Of a stretch of DNA of 64,000 nt, positions 1 to 9,903 are shown in pieces. Source of the stretch: Shimia biformata (GTDB lineage: Bacteria > Pseudomonadota > Alphaproteobacteria > Rhodobacterales > Rhodobacteraceae). Numbering within the stretch: position 1 is the stretch's first letter; each line of letters opens with the position of its first letter. The notes under the pieces are model-generated. The model was not told where the DNA came from. It worked only from the letters and a program-made list of their open reading frames with translations, and ran no database searches. The position numbers and the translations under genes are program-made. The stretch is from NCBI RefSeq assembly GCF_016888515.1, contig NZ_JAFEJK010000002.1:129868-193867 (forward strand), given 5' to 3'.

Positions 1-527
1 TCCATGCCCGGAGGCGAACGGAATTTCCAGTCCTTGAAGTCGGCCACTTTCTCGATCGGCTTCGACGAAGCAAAGCTTTCCTGACCATAGACCCACCAGC
101 CGATCAGCTCCATGCCGTACTTGTTGTAAAGCGGTGCCGCAGCTTCGAGGCCGCCACCGAAATACAGCCAGCTCAGCTGCTGATAGGGGGTGTCATAGCC
201 GCCCATGATGTCGCCGACGAACTGGAACGCCGAGTTCTTGCCGGTCTGGTAGCCACCGCCGGTCATGTCGCAGTCCAGGATGCCCGTTGCGGCAGCGTCG
301 AAGGTTTCGACCGACTTCACAACCGAGGACGAATAGAACATTTCGACTTCGATTTCGCCGTTCGACATCGTCTGGATATCGTCAATGTATTGCGCCGCCA
401 GCTTGCCGGACACGGTTTCCGGCGCATAGTGCGTCTGGATGCGCAGTTTCGATGTTTCTGCCGATGCCGCCCCGGCGACAAGAGCAACCGCGCTGACAGC
501 CGCGGCCGCCAAATGAGTGAATTTCAT
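1..527 (-). CDS. TRAP transporter substrate-binding protein, DctP family (3' part outside window)
   Basis: Periplasmic solute receptor of a tripartite ATP-independent transporter. About 175 codons are visible and the C-terminus lies beyond the left edge. Residues 1-23 form a signal peptide (hydrophobic Ala/Val core ending ASA before ETSK). The mature part reads like DctP proteins (THYAPETVSGK near the N-terminus, KDWKFRSPPGM at the window edge). The start at 527 is preceded by GGAGG. It diverges from a GntR/FCD regulator across about 170 bp, and with the downstream sugar-acid enzymes it probably imports a uronate or related carboxylate. The substrate is inferred from context only. The QM subunits would lie to the left. 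Confidence 0.9.
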   Translation of the reverse strand, partial: MKFTHLAAAAVSAVALVAGAASAETSKLRIQTHYAPETVSGKLAAQYIDDIQTMSNGEIEVEMFYSSSVVKSVETFDAAATGILDCDMTGGGYQTGKNSAFQFVGDIMGGYDTPYQQLSWLYFGGGLEAAAPLYNKYGMELIGWWVYGQESFASSKPIEKVADFKDWKFRSPPGM

Positions 528-629
528 ATCTTTCCTCCCTTAGGGTTCATTGCCCCGCGTCCTCGCAGTTTTCGTGTCTTCGGCGGGCCAAGCGAGAGGG
601 AGCCTAGCAATGGTTGCCATCCACGCCAA

Positions 630-690
630 GGAAAATTTCAGAATTCGAATTAATTTTGAAAATTCTTGAAATCTTCGAAACTTCCAATAG
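630..690. promoter_or_regulatory. AT-rich operator/promoter region between TRAP gene and GntR gene
   Basis: A sharp AT-rich island in GC-rich DNA. It holds the perfect palindrome AATTCGAATT (642-651), followed by repeated TTGAAA/TTCGAAA motifs. Its position between the divergent transporter and regulator genes suggests the operator of the FCD-type regulator and the transporter promoter. No binding data can be inferred from sequence alone. Confidence 0.45.
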
Positions 691-699
691 GGTGGCGGT

Positions 700-1362
700 T
701 TGAACGACCTGGGTCTGAGAAAAATGAAAACCGATACTGCCGACATCTATGACGATTTGCAGCGCAAGCTGATGACGGCGGTATTCAAGCCTGGCGAAAA
801 GCTAAAACCGGCAAGTTTGCAAGGCGATTACGGCGTTTCGTCCAATACGGTGCGGGACGTGCTGATGCGGCTTTTGCCCTCGGGTCTTGTCGAATTCGAG
901 GAACAGCGCGGGTTCCGCGCGACCCCTTCGTCCGAGACCCGCCGCCGCGATGTCACCCGGTTTCGAATCATGCTGGAACAAGAGGGCTGCACCCTGTCGA
1001 TCCAGAAAGGCGGCCTTGAATGGGAGGCTTCGCTGACAGCCGCCCATCACAAGCTCAGCCATATCGAGCGTCAGATCGCCCGCGATTCGGACCTTGGCGA
1101 ACACGCCCATGTCTGGTCGGATGCCGAGCTTGGCTTTCACACCGCGCTGATCTCGGCCTGCGATTCGCCGCTTCTGATGCAGACCTTCTCGCGGGTCTAC
1201 GCACTGTTTCGCCAGCAGGTCGTTGGCGTGAACCGGGACTTTGGCACCAACTATTTCGAGGCCATCATCAGCGAGCACAAGGACATCGTCGATGCCGCCC
1301 TTGCCCGTGATGTCGGTGCCGCGCGCGAGGCGATTTACCGCCATATGGCGCGCTCGTTGTGA
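700..1362 (+). CDS. GntR family transcriptional regulator, FCD (FadR-type) subfamily
   Basis: DNA-binding repressor/activator of about 220 aa. The N-terminal winged HTH is visible around residues 15-75 (KPGEKLKPASLQGDYGVSSNTVRDVLMRLL), followed by an all-helical FCD ligand domain with acidic/His metal-site residues (for example DAELGFHTAL and SEHKDIVDAAL). The start is either TTG at 700, behind an AGGGTGG-like ribosome site, or ATG at 724. It diverges from the TRAP receptor gene and converges on the sugar-acid enzymes, so it probably controls uptake or catabolism of that substrate. Confidence 0.88.
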   Translation: MNDLGLRKMKTDTADIYDDLQRKLMTAVFKPGEKLKPASLQGDYGVSSNTVRDVLMRLLPSGLVEFEEQRGFRATPSSETRRRDVTRFRIMLEQEGCTLSIQKGGLEWEASLTAAHHKLSHIERQIARDSDLGEHAHVWSDAELGFHTALISACDSPLLMQTFSRVYALFRQQVVGVNRDFGTNYFEAIISEHKDIVDAALARDVGAAREAIYRHMARSL

Positions 1363-1405
1363 CGATGAGCAGGGCGGGGGGATTGGCCGGGGCGCTCCGG
1401 TGTGG

Positions 1406-2287
1406 TCAGCCTTTTTCAGGCAATCCGTTCCGGTCGCGCAATTCCAGGTACAGCGCGGAATGGTCCCAGTCGCCGCCGCCCATTTCGGTACAAAGCCGGG
1501 CAAACCGATCGCGCACCCCGTCGACCGCCGGCAGGGTGATACCTGTGGCCGTGGCCTCGGCCAGAACGTTATCGAGGTCCTTCAGCTGCAGGCGCGACAA
1601 CCCGCCGGGGGCAAAATCGCCATTGGTCATGCGCGCGCCATGCTGTTGCAGGATGGTGCTGTCGGCAAACCCGCCCTTCAGCGCCTCGCGCACCGCCGCG
1701 GGATCGGCCCCGCCTTCCGTCAGCATCAGCATCGCTTCGGCCACGGCGGAAATTGTGACCGCGACGATGGCCTGGTTTGCCAGCTTCGCCAGTTGCCCCG
1801 CGCCCGCAGGCCCGACCAGCACCGGGCGGCCCATCGCGGCCAGCACATCCGTCACCTCAGAGAGAACCCCGGCCTCTCCGCCGACCATGATTGCCAGCGT
1901 ACCCGCCTCGGCCCCCTTGGTGCCGCCCGAGACCGGCGCATCCAGATGCCGGACCCCGATCGCGGCAAGACCGGCGGACTGCGCCCGCGCCTCTTCCGGC
2001 TTGGCCGAACACATGTCGATCCAGACCGCGCCACGCCTCAGCGCCGCCTGTGTGCCCGGATCGGACTGCACCGCGCCCGTCGCCGGCCCGTCCGCCAGAA
2101 TCGAGATCACCACATCCGCGCCCGCTACCGCCTCGGCAGCGGTTGATGCCACCCGCGCGCCATCCGCCCGCAACGGCTCGGCCTTGGGCTGGGTCCGGTT
2201 CCACGCGGTGACGTCAAACCCGGCCTTCAACAGGTTGCGCGCCATATGCGCCCCCATCAGCCCGGTGCCCAGGAATGCAATTTTCAT
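1406..2287 (-). CDS. NAD(P)-dependent beta-hydroxyacid dehydrogenase (tartronate semialdehyde reductase / GarR-like)
   Basis: About 293 aa. The N-terminal Rossmann motif GTGLMG is at residues 7-12, the substrate motif DAPVSGG at about 116-122, and the catalytic Lys168 in GQLAKLANQ, all typical of the 3-hydroxyisobutyrate dehydrogenase/GarR family. Start ATG 2287. It is co-directional with the SDR gene upstream (13 bp gap). In aldarate catabolism this family reduces tartronate semialdehyde to glycerate. That reaction fits the aldolase and uronate dehydrogenase nearby, but exact specificity cannot be read from sequence; 3-hydroxyisobutyrate or another short beta-hydroxyacid is possible. Confidence 0.85.
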   Translation of the reverse strand: MKIAFLGTGLMGAHMARNLLKAGFDVTAWNRTQPKAEPLRADGARVASTAAEAVAGADVVISILADGPATGAVQSDPGTQAALRRGAVWIDMCSAKPEEARAQSAGLAAIGVRHLDAPVSGGTKGAEAGTLAIMVGGEAGVLSEVTDVLAAMGRPVLVGPAGAGQLAKLANQAIVAVTISAVAEAMLMLTEGGADPAAVREALKGGFADSTILQQHGARMTNGDFAPGGLSRLQLKDLDNVLAEATATGITLPAVDGVRDRFARLCTEMGGGDWDHSALYLELRDRNGLPEKG

Positions 2288-2300
2288 CGGTTTCGATCCT

Positions 2301-3062
<762 letters not shown>

Positions 3063-3165
3063 TTCGGCCCCTCCCTTGCTTGCGCCCACCATAGGTCCGG
3101 CCCGCAAGAGAAGCCAACCGCCTTTGCATCCCGCACCTCAACGCCCGACCACAGGAGGTAACCCA

Positions 3166-4128
3166 ATGTCCAAACCCCAGCTTTTGCAGATCGGCAATAT
3201 CACCGACCGGATGCGCGCCCGGCTTGAAGCCGAGTTTGACGTGACCCGCCTGTTCGCCACGCCCGAGGCAGATCGCCCCGCGCTTCTGGCCGAAAAGGGT
3301 GCGGATTTTGTCGCCGTGGCCACCGATGGGCACTGGGGCGTGCCGGGGTATGTCTTTGATGCCCTGCCGAACCTCAAGGTGATCTCGTCCTATGGTGTCG
3401 GCTATGACGCCATCGACGTGGACCGCGCCGTGGCCCGGGGCATCATCGTCTCGCATACGCCGGATGTGCTGAATGATGAGGTCGCCGATACCGCGACCCT
3501 GCTGTGGCTCGCCACCTATCGCCGCCTGATCCCCGCCGACCGGTGGGTCCGCAAGGGCGCGTGGGAGGAAAAGGGCGCGTTCCCGCTGACCCGGTCCGTC
3601 CGAGGCACCAAGGTCGGTATCGTCGGGCTGGGCCGGATCGGGCAGACCATCGCCGATCGGGTACAGGCCTTTGGAGCCTCGGTGGTCTATCACTCGCGCA
3701 GCCCCAAGCCGGTGGACCTTGAATATTTCTCCAACCTCAAGGACATGGCCGCCGCCTGCGATGCCCTGATCGTGATCACCCCCGGCGGCGCCGCCACCCG
3801 CCACCTTGTCAATGCCGAGGTGCTGGACGTGCTGGGCCCGGACGGGGTTCTGGTCAATGTCGCGCGCGGCTCGGTCGTGGATGAACCCGCCCTTGTCGCT
3901 GCGCTGGAACAGGGGCGGCTCGGTGGGGCAGGGCTGGATGTGTTCGACGCCGAACCCAAGGTGCCGGACGCGCTCAAACGCATGGAAAACGTCGTCCTCA
4001 CCCCGCATGTCGGCTCGGCCACGGTCGAGACCCGACAGGCGATGGGCGACCTGACTTGTGACAACCTCTCGCAATATCTCAAGGACGGGACCGTGCTGAC
4101 GCCGGTGCCCGAATGCCGCCACCTATGA
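3166..4128 (+). CDS. D-isomer-specific 2-hydroxyacid dehydrogenase
   Basis: Cytosolic NAD(P)H-dependent reductase of 2-keto acids (glyoxylate/hydroxypyruvate reductase type), 320 aa. The nucleotide motif GLGRIGQ is at residues 154-160. The catalytic triad is visible as Arg234 ([10 protein letters not shown]), Glu263 (DAEPKVP) and His281 (LTPHVGSAT). Start ATG 3166 follows an AGGAGGT ribosome site. It overlaps the next gene by ATGA, so the two are translationally coupled. It is divergent from the SDR gene at 3062. The natural substrate is inferred to be hydroxypyruvate, glyoxylate or a sugar 2-keto acid. Confidence 0.9.
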   Translation: MSKPQLLQIGNITDRMRARLEAEFDVTRLFATPEADRPALLAEKGADFVAVATDGHWGVPGYVFDALPNLKVISSYGVGYDAIDVDRAVARGIIVSHTPDVLNDEVADTATLLWLATYRRLIPADRWVRKGAWEEKGAFPLTRSVRGTKVGIVGLGRIGQTIADRVQAFGASVVYHSRSPKPVDLEYFSNLKDMAAACDALIVITPGGAATRHLVNAEVLDVLGPDGVLVNVARGSVVDEPALVAALEQGRLGGAGLDVFDAEPKVPDALKRMENVVLTPHVGSATVETRQAMGDLTCDNLSQYLKDGTVLTPVPECRHL

Positions 4129-5216
4129 CCAAGATCACCTCAGTCGACGCCCGCCTGTTTCATGTCCCGCTGGACGAAGTGCTGGTGGATGCCAAGCATG
4201 GCGACCACCACCATTTCGAACTTGTGACCGCGACCGTGACGCTGGCCGATGGCAGCACCGGCACGGGCTATACCTATACCGGCGGCAAGGGCGGATACGC
4301 GATCAAGGCAATGATCGACCATGACCTTGCCCCGTTCCTGATCGGACAGGACGCGGAGGCGGTCGAGGCGCTGTATGATGCGATGCAGTGGCATGTGCAT
4401 TACGTCGCGCGTGGCGGCATCGCCAGTTTCGCGATCTCGGCGGTGGATATCGCGCTGTGGGACCTGCGCGGGAAGGCGACCGGGCAATCGCTGGCGCAGA
4501 TGGCGGGCGGAGCGTCCGACCGGTGCCGCGCCTATTGTGGCGGCATCGACCTTGGCTTTGACCTGCCCAAGCTGCTGGACAGTATCCGGGGCTACCTTGA
4601 GGCCGGGTTCAACGGCGTCAAGATCAAGATCGGCCAGCCGACGCTGGATCAGGACCTGACCCGCATCGCCGCCGTGCGTGAGCTGATCGGGCCGAACATC
4701 GCCTTTGCCGTCGACGCCAATTACTCGATGACCGAGGCACAGGCCCGCGACGCGGTTGCCGCCTTCGAACCTTTTGACCTTTTGTGGTTCGAGGAACCGA
4801 TGATCCCCGACGATTACGACGCCTATGGGCGGCTTTCCAAAGTCAGCAAAGTGCCGCTGGCCATGGGCGAGAACCTGCACACGATCCACGAATTCGAATA
4901 TGCCGTCGACCGTGCCGGGCTTTCGTTCCTGCAACCGGACGCCAGCAATTGCGGCGGGATCACGGGCTGGCTGCAGGTGGCGGAGCTATCGCGCAAGGCC
5001 GGGCTTCCGATCTGCAGCCACGGTATGCAGGAACTGCATGTCAGCCTGGTCTCGGGACAGCCCAATGCCGGGCTGATCGAGGTCCACTCCTTCCCCATCG
5101 ACCGCTACACCAAGCGCCCGTTGCGGGTTGAAAACCACATGGCACTGGCCCCGGCGACGCCGGGCACCGGGGTCGAATTTGACTGGGGTCGTCTTGCGGC
5201 CTTCCGAAAGGACTGA
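4125..5216 (+). CDS. Enolase-superfamily sugar-acid dehydratase (mandelate racemase/muconate lactonizing enzyme family)
   Basis: 363 aa. Mandelate racemase-subgroup features are visible: the KxK pair Lys166/Lys168 (GVKIKIG), metal ligands Asp197 (VDANYSM), Glu223 (WFEEP) and Glu249 (MGENLHT), and the His-Asp dyad Asp272/His299 (LQPDAS, CSHGMQE). The start at 4125 is chosen because it overlaps the previous stop as ATGA and the protein begins with the family-like [10 protein letters not shown]. These enzymes abstract the alpha proton of a sugar acid and eliminate water. Next to an aldolase and uronate dehydrogenase it probably dehydrates an aldarate, aldonate or lactone. Substrate unproven. Confidence 0.88.
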   Translation: MTKITSVDARLFHVPLDEVLVDAKHGDHHHFELVTATVTLADGSTGTGYTYTGGKGGYAIKAMIDHDLAPFLIGQDAEAVEALYDAMQWHVHYVARGGIASFAISAVDIALWDLRGKATGQSLAQMAGGASDRCRAYCGGIDLGFDLPKLLDSIRGYLEAGFNGVKIKIGQPTLDQDLTRIAAVRELIGPNIAFAVDANYSMTEAQARDAVAAFEPFDLLWFEEPMIPDDYDAYGRLSKVSKVPLAMGENLHTIHEFEYAVDRAGLSFLQPDASNCGGITGWLQVAELSRKAGLPICSHGMQELHVSLVSGQPNAGLIEVHSFPIDRYTKRPLRVENHMALAPATPGTGVEFDWGRLAAFRKD

Positions 5217-5245
5217 GTGCAACACGGATTGACGGGAACAGGGAC

Positions 5246-6064
5246 ATGACACCCAACAGACTGAAACGCGCATGGGCCGAGGGCCGGACAACGCTGAACG
5301 GCTGGCTCGCGATCGGCAACGCCTTCTCGGCCGAGATCATGGCCGATGCAGGGTTTGATTGCCTGACAATAGACCTGCAACACGGGTTCCTTGACTACAG
5401 TGACGTCAAGGGGATGTTTCAGGCCATGCGCGCCAGCGGTGTCACCCCGATGGCGCGCGCGCCGTGGCGCGAACCGGGTATCGTGATGAAGCTTCTGGAT
5501 GCTGGTGCCTTTGGCGTCATCTGCCCGATGATTAATACGCCGGAAGAGGCCGCCGACCTTGTCTCGATGGTGCGTTACCCGCCGCTCGGCACCCGTAGCT
5601 TCGGCCCCACCCGTGTCAATTTCGCCGCCGGTCCCGACTATGCGGCCCATGCCAATGACGAGGTCATGGTCATCGCGATGATCGAAACCGCCGAGGCTTT
5701 TGCCAACCTCGACGCGATCTGCGCCACACCGGGGCTTGATGGCGTCTACATAGGTCCCGCTGACCTGACCCTGAGCCTGTCGAACGGCGCGTTGCCCGCC
5801 GGTCTGGACCGGGAAGAACCCGAGATGATCGAGGCGATCCAGACCATTCTGGCCGCCGCGAAGCGGGCCGGGATCGGTACGATCCTGCATTGCGGCACGC
5901 CGGAATACGGCGCCCGCGCAGTCGGCTGGGGCTGTGACATGGTTACCATCGCGGCCGATGTCTCGCTTCTTTCGGCAGGGTCGAAGGCGGCGGTTGCCAG
6001 AACACGGGCCCTTCTTGGGGGCGACGGACAAGGGGATGCGGACGGCTCCCCTTCGAGCTATTGA
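5246..6064 (+). CDS. HpcH/HpaI-family class II 2-keto-3-deoxy acid aldolase
   Basis: 272 aa. The HpcH/HpaI fold is recognisable from IDLQHG (about residue 40), the RAPWREPGIVMKLLDAGAFGVICPM stretch (about residues 70-95, shown only in part here as motif) and the late YIGPADLTLS metal/substrate loop. The family cleaves 2-keto-3-deoxy-aldarates or similar acids to pyruvate plus an aldehyde using a divalent metal. Cleavage of a dehydrated aldarate would give tartronate semialdehyde, the substrate of the GarR-like reductase at 1406-2287. It follows the dehydratase by 29 bp, in the same operon. Confidence 0.87.
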   Translation: MTPNRLKRAWAEGRTTLNGWLAIGNAFSAEIMADAGFDCLTIDLQHGFLDYSDVKGMFQAMRASGVTPMARAPWREPGIVMKLLDAGAFGVICPMINTPEEAADLVSMVRYPPLGTRSFGPTRVNFAAGPDYAAHANDEVMVIAMIETAEAFANLDAICATPGLDGVYIGPADLTLSLSNGALPAGLDREEPEMIEAIQTILAAAKRAGIGTILHCGTPEYGARAVGWGCDMVTIAADVSLLSAGSKAAVARTRALLGGDGQGDADGSPSSY

Positions 6065-6080
6065 ATGAAAGGTTTGGGAC

Positions 6081-6875
6081 GTGAAACGACTATTGATCAC
6101 CGGCGCGGCAGGCACCCTTGGCGGGTTTGCCCGTGAACATCTGGCCGGGTTCGCCGATGAGCTGCGCCTGAGCGATGTCACCCCCGTCACTGACCTGGCC
6201 CAGCACGAGACTTTCGTCGCCGCCGACCTCGGTGACAAGGACGCGGTCGAAGAGGTCGTCCGGGGCTGTGACGGCATCGTGCATTTTGGCGGCATCAGCG
6301 TCGAGAAGGGCTTCGACCTGATCGAACGCGCCAATCTGCGCGGGGTCTTCAACCTTTATGAAGCCGCCCGCAAGCATGGTAACCCGCGCATCATATTCGC
6401 CTCTTCGAACCACGCCATCGGCTTTTACCCGCAGGGGCAGCGCATCGACGCTGATGCTCCGCCTCTGTCGGACGGCCTTTATGGCGCCTCCAAGGTCTAT
6501 GGTGAGCAGCTGGCGGTGCTTTACTGGCAGAAATTCGGGGTCGAAACGGCGCGTGTGCGCATCGGCTCTTGTGTGCCGAAACCGCTGAACCGGCGGATGC
6601 TGTCGACCTGGCTCAGTCCGCGCGACATGTTCGGCCTTGCAAAATGCTGTTTCGCCGTGCCGGAACTGGGCTGCCCGGTGGTCTATGGCGCGTCGCATTC
6701 CGATACGTCCTGGTGGGACAACAGCAAGGTCGCCTACCTAGGCTGGACCCCGCAGGACAGCGCCGAGACCTACCGCGCCGAGGTCGAGGCCGCCCATCCG
6801 CCTGAGACCGTGCCAGAGGACGAAAGCCGCTTTCAGGGCGGAGTTTTCACCGCTTATCCGATTTACCAATCCTGA
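6081..6875 (+). CDS. udh: Uronate dehydrogenase (NAD-dependent epimerase/dehydratase fold)
   Basis: 264 aa, matching the usual length of about 265 aa for bacterial uronate dehydrogenases. The N-terminal TGAAGTLGG motif, FASSNHAIGFYP block, Tyr134-x3-Lys138 (YGASKVYGEQ) and the C-terminal SDTSWWDNS segment are characteristic. The enzyme oxidises D-galacturonate or D-glucuronate to the aldaro-lactone with NAD. It is the first committed step of the oxidative uronate pathway and gives the surrounding cluster its likely role. It follows the aldolase gene by 16 bp. I see no aldarolactone isomerase or lactonase in the window. Confidence 0.88.
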   Translation: MKRLLITGAAGTLGGFAREHLAGFADELRLSDVTPVTDLAQHETFVAADLGDKDAVEEVVRGCDGIVHFGGISVEKGFDLIERANLRGVFNLYEAARKHGNPRIIFASSNHAIGFYPQGQRIDADAPPLSDGLYGASKVYGEQLAVLYWQKFGVETARVRIGSCVPKPLNRRMLSTWLSPRDMFGLAKCCFAVPELGCPVVYGASHSDTSWWDNSKVAYLGWTPQDSAETYRAEVEAAHPPETVPEDESRFQGGVFTAYPIYQS

Positions 6876-6941
6876 TCCCGGCGCACCGCCTGCGGTGCCG
6901 CACCCGATCAGGTCACCCAACGCAGACAAGGACAAGATGGG

Positions 6942-7982
6942 ATGACAGACCAGACAATCACCGCCGCCTTTTATCGTGGCGACAAGAGCTTTGCGGTGGA
7001 AGCGACCGCCCCGAAACAGCCCGGTCCGGGCGAAGTTGCCGTGCGCATCGCCTATTGCGGCATCTGCGGCACCGACATGCATGTCTATCACGGCAACATG
7101 GACGCCCGCGTCGGCCTGAACCGCATCATCGGCCACGAGATGTCGGGCACCGTGGCCGCCTGCGGCGAGGGCGTCTCGGGCTTCGAGGTTGGCCAGAAGG
7201 TTGTCGTGAGGCCCCTGGACCATTGCGGCGACTGCCCCGCCTGCAACGCAGGTCATCAGCACATCTGCCACAAGCTCAAGTTCCTCGGACTCGACACCGA
7301 TGGCGCGATGCAGGAAATCTGGACCGTGCCGGCGCATACGCTGCACCTGTTGCCCGATGAGCTGCGCCTTGACCATGCGGCGTTGATCGAACCGGTTGCC
7401 GTGGCCTGCCATGACGTGCGTCTCTCGGGGCTGCAACCCGGCGAGGACGTGGTTGTCATCGGCGGCGGTCCCATCGGCATTCTTGTCGCCATGGTTGCCC
7501 GTGACGCGGGCGGCAAGGTCGTGATCTCGGAGGTGAACCCTCACCGCCTTGCCATTGCGCAGAAACTGGGCTTCGACACGGTGAACCCGGCCGAACAGGA
7601 CCTCAAGGCACAGATCAACACCCGTACCGCCGACAAGGGCGCCGACGTGGTGTTCGAGGTCTCGGGCACCCAACCCGGCGTCGACGCCATGACCGCCGTC
7701 GCCGCCACCCGCGCGCGCATCGTCATGGTCGCGATCCACGCAACAAAGCCCCAGATCGACCTGTTCCAGTTCTTCTGGCGAGAGCTGAAGCTGATCGGCG
7801 CACGGGTCTATGAGGGCGAGGATTACGAAAAGGCCATTGCCATCATCACCTCGGGCGGCGTCGATGCCGAAACGGTCATCACCGATGTCAGCCCTCTGTC
7901 CGACATCCAGGCCGCGTTCGAAGCGCTCGACCGCAGCCCCACTGCCATGAAAAGCCTGATCAAGGTAGGAGAAGACGCATGA
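6942..7982 (+). CDS. Zinc-dependent medium-chain alcohol/polyol dehydrogenase
   Basis: 346 aa MDR protein. The catalytic zinc site is Cys39 (YCGICGTD) with His65-Glu66 (GHEMSG). The structural zinc cysteines are 95, 98, 101 and 109 (CGDCPACNAGHQHIC). The cofactor motif is GGGPIG in mid-protein. It resembles sorbitol/threonine/galactitol dehydrogenases. It ends in an ATGA overlap with the KduD-like gene, so the two are coupled and probably interconvert a sugar acid or polyol and its keto form. The precise substrate cannot be assigned. Confidence 0.87.
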   Translation: MTDQTITAAFYRGDKSFAVEATAPKQPGPGEVAVRIAYCGICGTDMHVYHGNMDARVGLNRIIGHEMSGTVAACGEGVSGFEVGQKVVVRPLDHCGDCPACNAGHQHICHKLKFLGLDTDGAMQEIWTVPAHTLHLLPDELRLDHAALIEPVAVACHDVRLSGLQPGEDVVVIGGGPIGILVAMVARDAGGKVVISEVNPHRLAIAQKLGFDTVNPAEQDLKAQINTRTADKGADVVFEVSGTQPGVDAMTAVAATRARIVMVAIHATKPQIDLFQFFWRELKLIGARVYEGEDYEKAIAIITSGGVDAETVITDVSPLSDIQAAFEALDRSPTAMKSLIKVGEDA

Positions 7983-8743
7983 CAAACCCCTTCGATTTGA
8001 CCGGCAAAACCGCCCTTGTGACGGGCTGCAAACGCGGCATCGGGCGCGGCATGGCTGAAGCGCTGGCCGCCGCAGGGGCCGACATCGTTGGCGTCAGCGC
8101 GTCGTTGGAGCTTTCGGGCAGCGAGATCGAGAAATCCGTGACTGCCATGGGCCGCAGCTTCACCGCCTATCAATGCGATTTCTCGGACCGCGCGGCGGTG
8201 CTGGCTTTCGCCGCGCAGCTTGAGGCCGACGGGGTGAAGCCGGATATCCTTGTCAACAACGCCGGCACGATCAAACGCAAACCCGCCGCCGAACATCCCG
8301 ACGACTGGTGGGACGAGGTGATCGAGGTGAACCTTTCGGCGCAGTTCGTCCTCAGCCGCGAGGTCGGGCGGGGCATGGTTGAGCGCGGGTCGGGCAAGAT
8401 CATCTTCACCGCGTCCTTGCTGACCTTCCAGGGCGGCATCACCGTGCCGGGCTATGCTGCGTCAAAAGGTGGGATCGGGCAGTTGACCAAGGCGCTGGCC
8501 AATGAATGGGCCGGCAAGGGGGTCAACGTCAACGCCATCGCGCCGGGATACATCGCCACGGACAACACGCAGGCGCTGCAGGATGATCCGGTCCGCTCGA
8601 AGGCGATCCTCGAACGCATCCCGCAGGGTCGCTGGGGCACGCCTGCCGACTTTGGCGGCCCTGCCGTGTTCCTTGCCTCTGCCGCGTCGGATTACGTCAA
8701 CGGCGAAATCCTCGTCGTCGATGGCGGCTGGATGGGGCGGTAA
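7979..8743 (+). CDS. kduD: 2-deoxy-D-gluconate 3-dehydrogenase / KduD-like SDR
   Basis: 254 aa short-chain dehydrogenase. It has the TGCKRGIGRG cofactor loop, NNAGTIKR motif, catalytic YAASK pair, and a C-terminus ending in VVDGGWMGR that is typical of KduD. KduD acts in pectin/uronate degradation, reducing 5-keto-4-deoxyuronate-derived DKII to 2-keto-3-deoxygluconate. The start overlaps the dehydrogenase stop (ATGA). It is the last gene of the forward sugar-acid operon, followed at once by a strong hairpin. The gene name rests on overall resemblance, so another 2-keto-3-deoxy acid dehydrogenase is possible. Confidence 0.8.
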   Translation: MTNPFDLTGKTALVTGCKRGIGRGMAEALAAAGADIVGVSASLELSGSEIEKSVTAMGRSFTAYQCDFSDRAAVLAFAAQLEADGVKPDILVNNAGTIKRKPAAEHPDDWWDEVIEVNLSAQFVLSREVGRGMVERGSGKIIFTASLLTFQGGITVPGYAASKGGIGQLTKALANEWAGKGVNVNAIAPGYIATDNTQALQDDPVRSKAILERIPQGRWGTPADFGGPAVFLASAASDYVNGEILVVDGGWMGR

Positions 8744-8758
8744 GCCCCGGAAACAAAG

Positions 8759-8788
8759 CTGATCGCCCCGCGAAAGCCGGGCGATCAG
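8759..8788. terminator. Bidirectional hairpin between kduD and nagA
   Basis: Perfect 10-bp inverted repeat CTGATCGCCC ... GGGCGATCAG with a 10-nt loop, sitting between two convergent genes and covering the nagA stop codon. There is no clear T-run, so termination efficiency is uncertain. Confidence 0.55.
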
Positions 8789-9903
8789 GCGAAGGGCTGA
8801 AGCGGCGAAACCTGCGTCAGGTCGCCCGAGATGCGGATCATGTTGGCCTGAGCCAGCGGGTCCGCATCGGCATATAGCCCGATCAGCTCTGCAGGCACCG
8901 TTGTCGCCGCTTTCAAAGCCGCGCCAAGGTCGATCCCGCATTGCCCCACCAAAACGTTCAGCGCGCGCGTCAGGTCCAGATCGGCCCCCGCCAGCGTGCC
9001 ATCCGCCAGCGTCAGCCGCCCGTCTTTGCGCGTGATCTCGCGCCCATTGAGCGTAAACGCGGGTTGGTCCGTGCCCGCCACCGACATCGCGTCGCTGACA
9101 AGGTAAATCTGTCCGGGCCCGCGTTTCGCGGCCCATGCCCGGCGCATCGAGGCCGGGTGAACATGGATCGCATCCGCGATCAGCCCCGCCGACAACCGCC
9201 CTTCGTCCAGCGCCGCGCCGACGATGCCCGGCTCGCGGTTTCCAAGCTGGCTCATGGCGTTGAACAGGTGGGTGACACAGCGCGCCCCGGCGTCGACATA
9301 TCGCAGAACAGTGGCGAAATCGGCGTCGCTGTGGCCAATGGCAACCAGCACGCCCGCCTCGGCCAGTGCCCGGACCTGATCGGTCGTCACGTTTTCGGGC
9401 GCGATGGTGATTTTCAGAACCGGCAGCACCTCCGCCGCAGCCAAAAGCGCCTCAAGGTCCGCCACTTCCATTGGCCGGATGAGTGCAGGCGAATGGGCCC
9501 CCTTGCGGGCAATCGACAGATGCGGCCCTTCCAGATGCAGCCCGGCAATTCCCGGCACGCCCTCGCCAACCGCCTGAACTGCCGCGGCAATCGCGGCTGC
9601 GGTAACCTCCGGCGTGTCGGTGATCAGCGTCGGCAAAAGCGCGGTCACGCCCAGTCCGTTATGCGCCGTCGCCATCAGGCGCAGCGTCTCGACCGTCGGC
9701 GCGGCGTTGAACATCACCCCACCGCCGCCGTTCACCTGCAGATCGACATAGCCGGGCGACAGGATATCGCCACCCAGATCGACCACCGTTTCGCTTTCGC
9801 CGTCGGCCAACCGACCGCCACGGAACGTCACCGTGCCCGCCGGGTGCAGTACTGCGCCGTCAAACAGGCGCGCGTTGGTATAGGTGATGTCAGCCATGCT
9901 CAT
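8785..9903 (-). CDS. nagA: N-acetylglucosamine-6-phosphate deacetylase
   Basis: 372 aa amidohydrolase that removes acetate from GlcNAc-6-P to give GlcN-6-P. Family motifs are visible: PGYVDLQVNG near the N-terminus, LHLEGPH, GHSDADF, THLFNAM and the catalytic-Asp region LVSDAMSVAGT. The start at 9903 overlaps the upstream SIS gene stop as ATGA, indicating coupled translation; a second Met at 9897 is possible. It is the last gene of a four-gene reverse-strand operon (kinase, regulator, SIS deaminase, nagA), placing it centrally in amino-sugar catabolism. Confidence 0.93.
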   Translation of the reverse strand: MSMADITYTNARLFDGAVLHPAGTVTFRGGRLADGESETVVDLGGDILSPGYVDLQVNGGGGVMFNAAPTVETLRLMATAHNGLGVTALLPTLITDTPEVTAAAIAAAVQAVGEGVPGIAGLHLEGPHLSIARKGAHSPALIRPMEVADLEALLAAAEVLPVLKITIAPENVTTDQVRALAEAGVLVAIGHSDADFATVLRYVDAGARCVTHLFNAMSQLGNREPGIVGAALDEGRLSAGLIADAIHVHPASMRRAWAAKRGPGQIYLVSDAMSVAGTDQPAFTLNGREITRKDGRLTLADGTLAGADLDLTRALNVLVGQCGIDLGAALKAATTVPAELIGLYADADPLAQANMIRISGDLTQVSPLQPFA

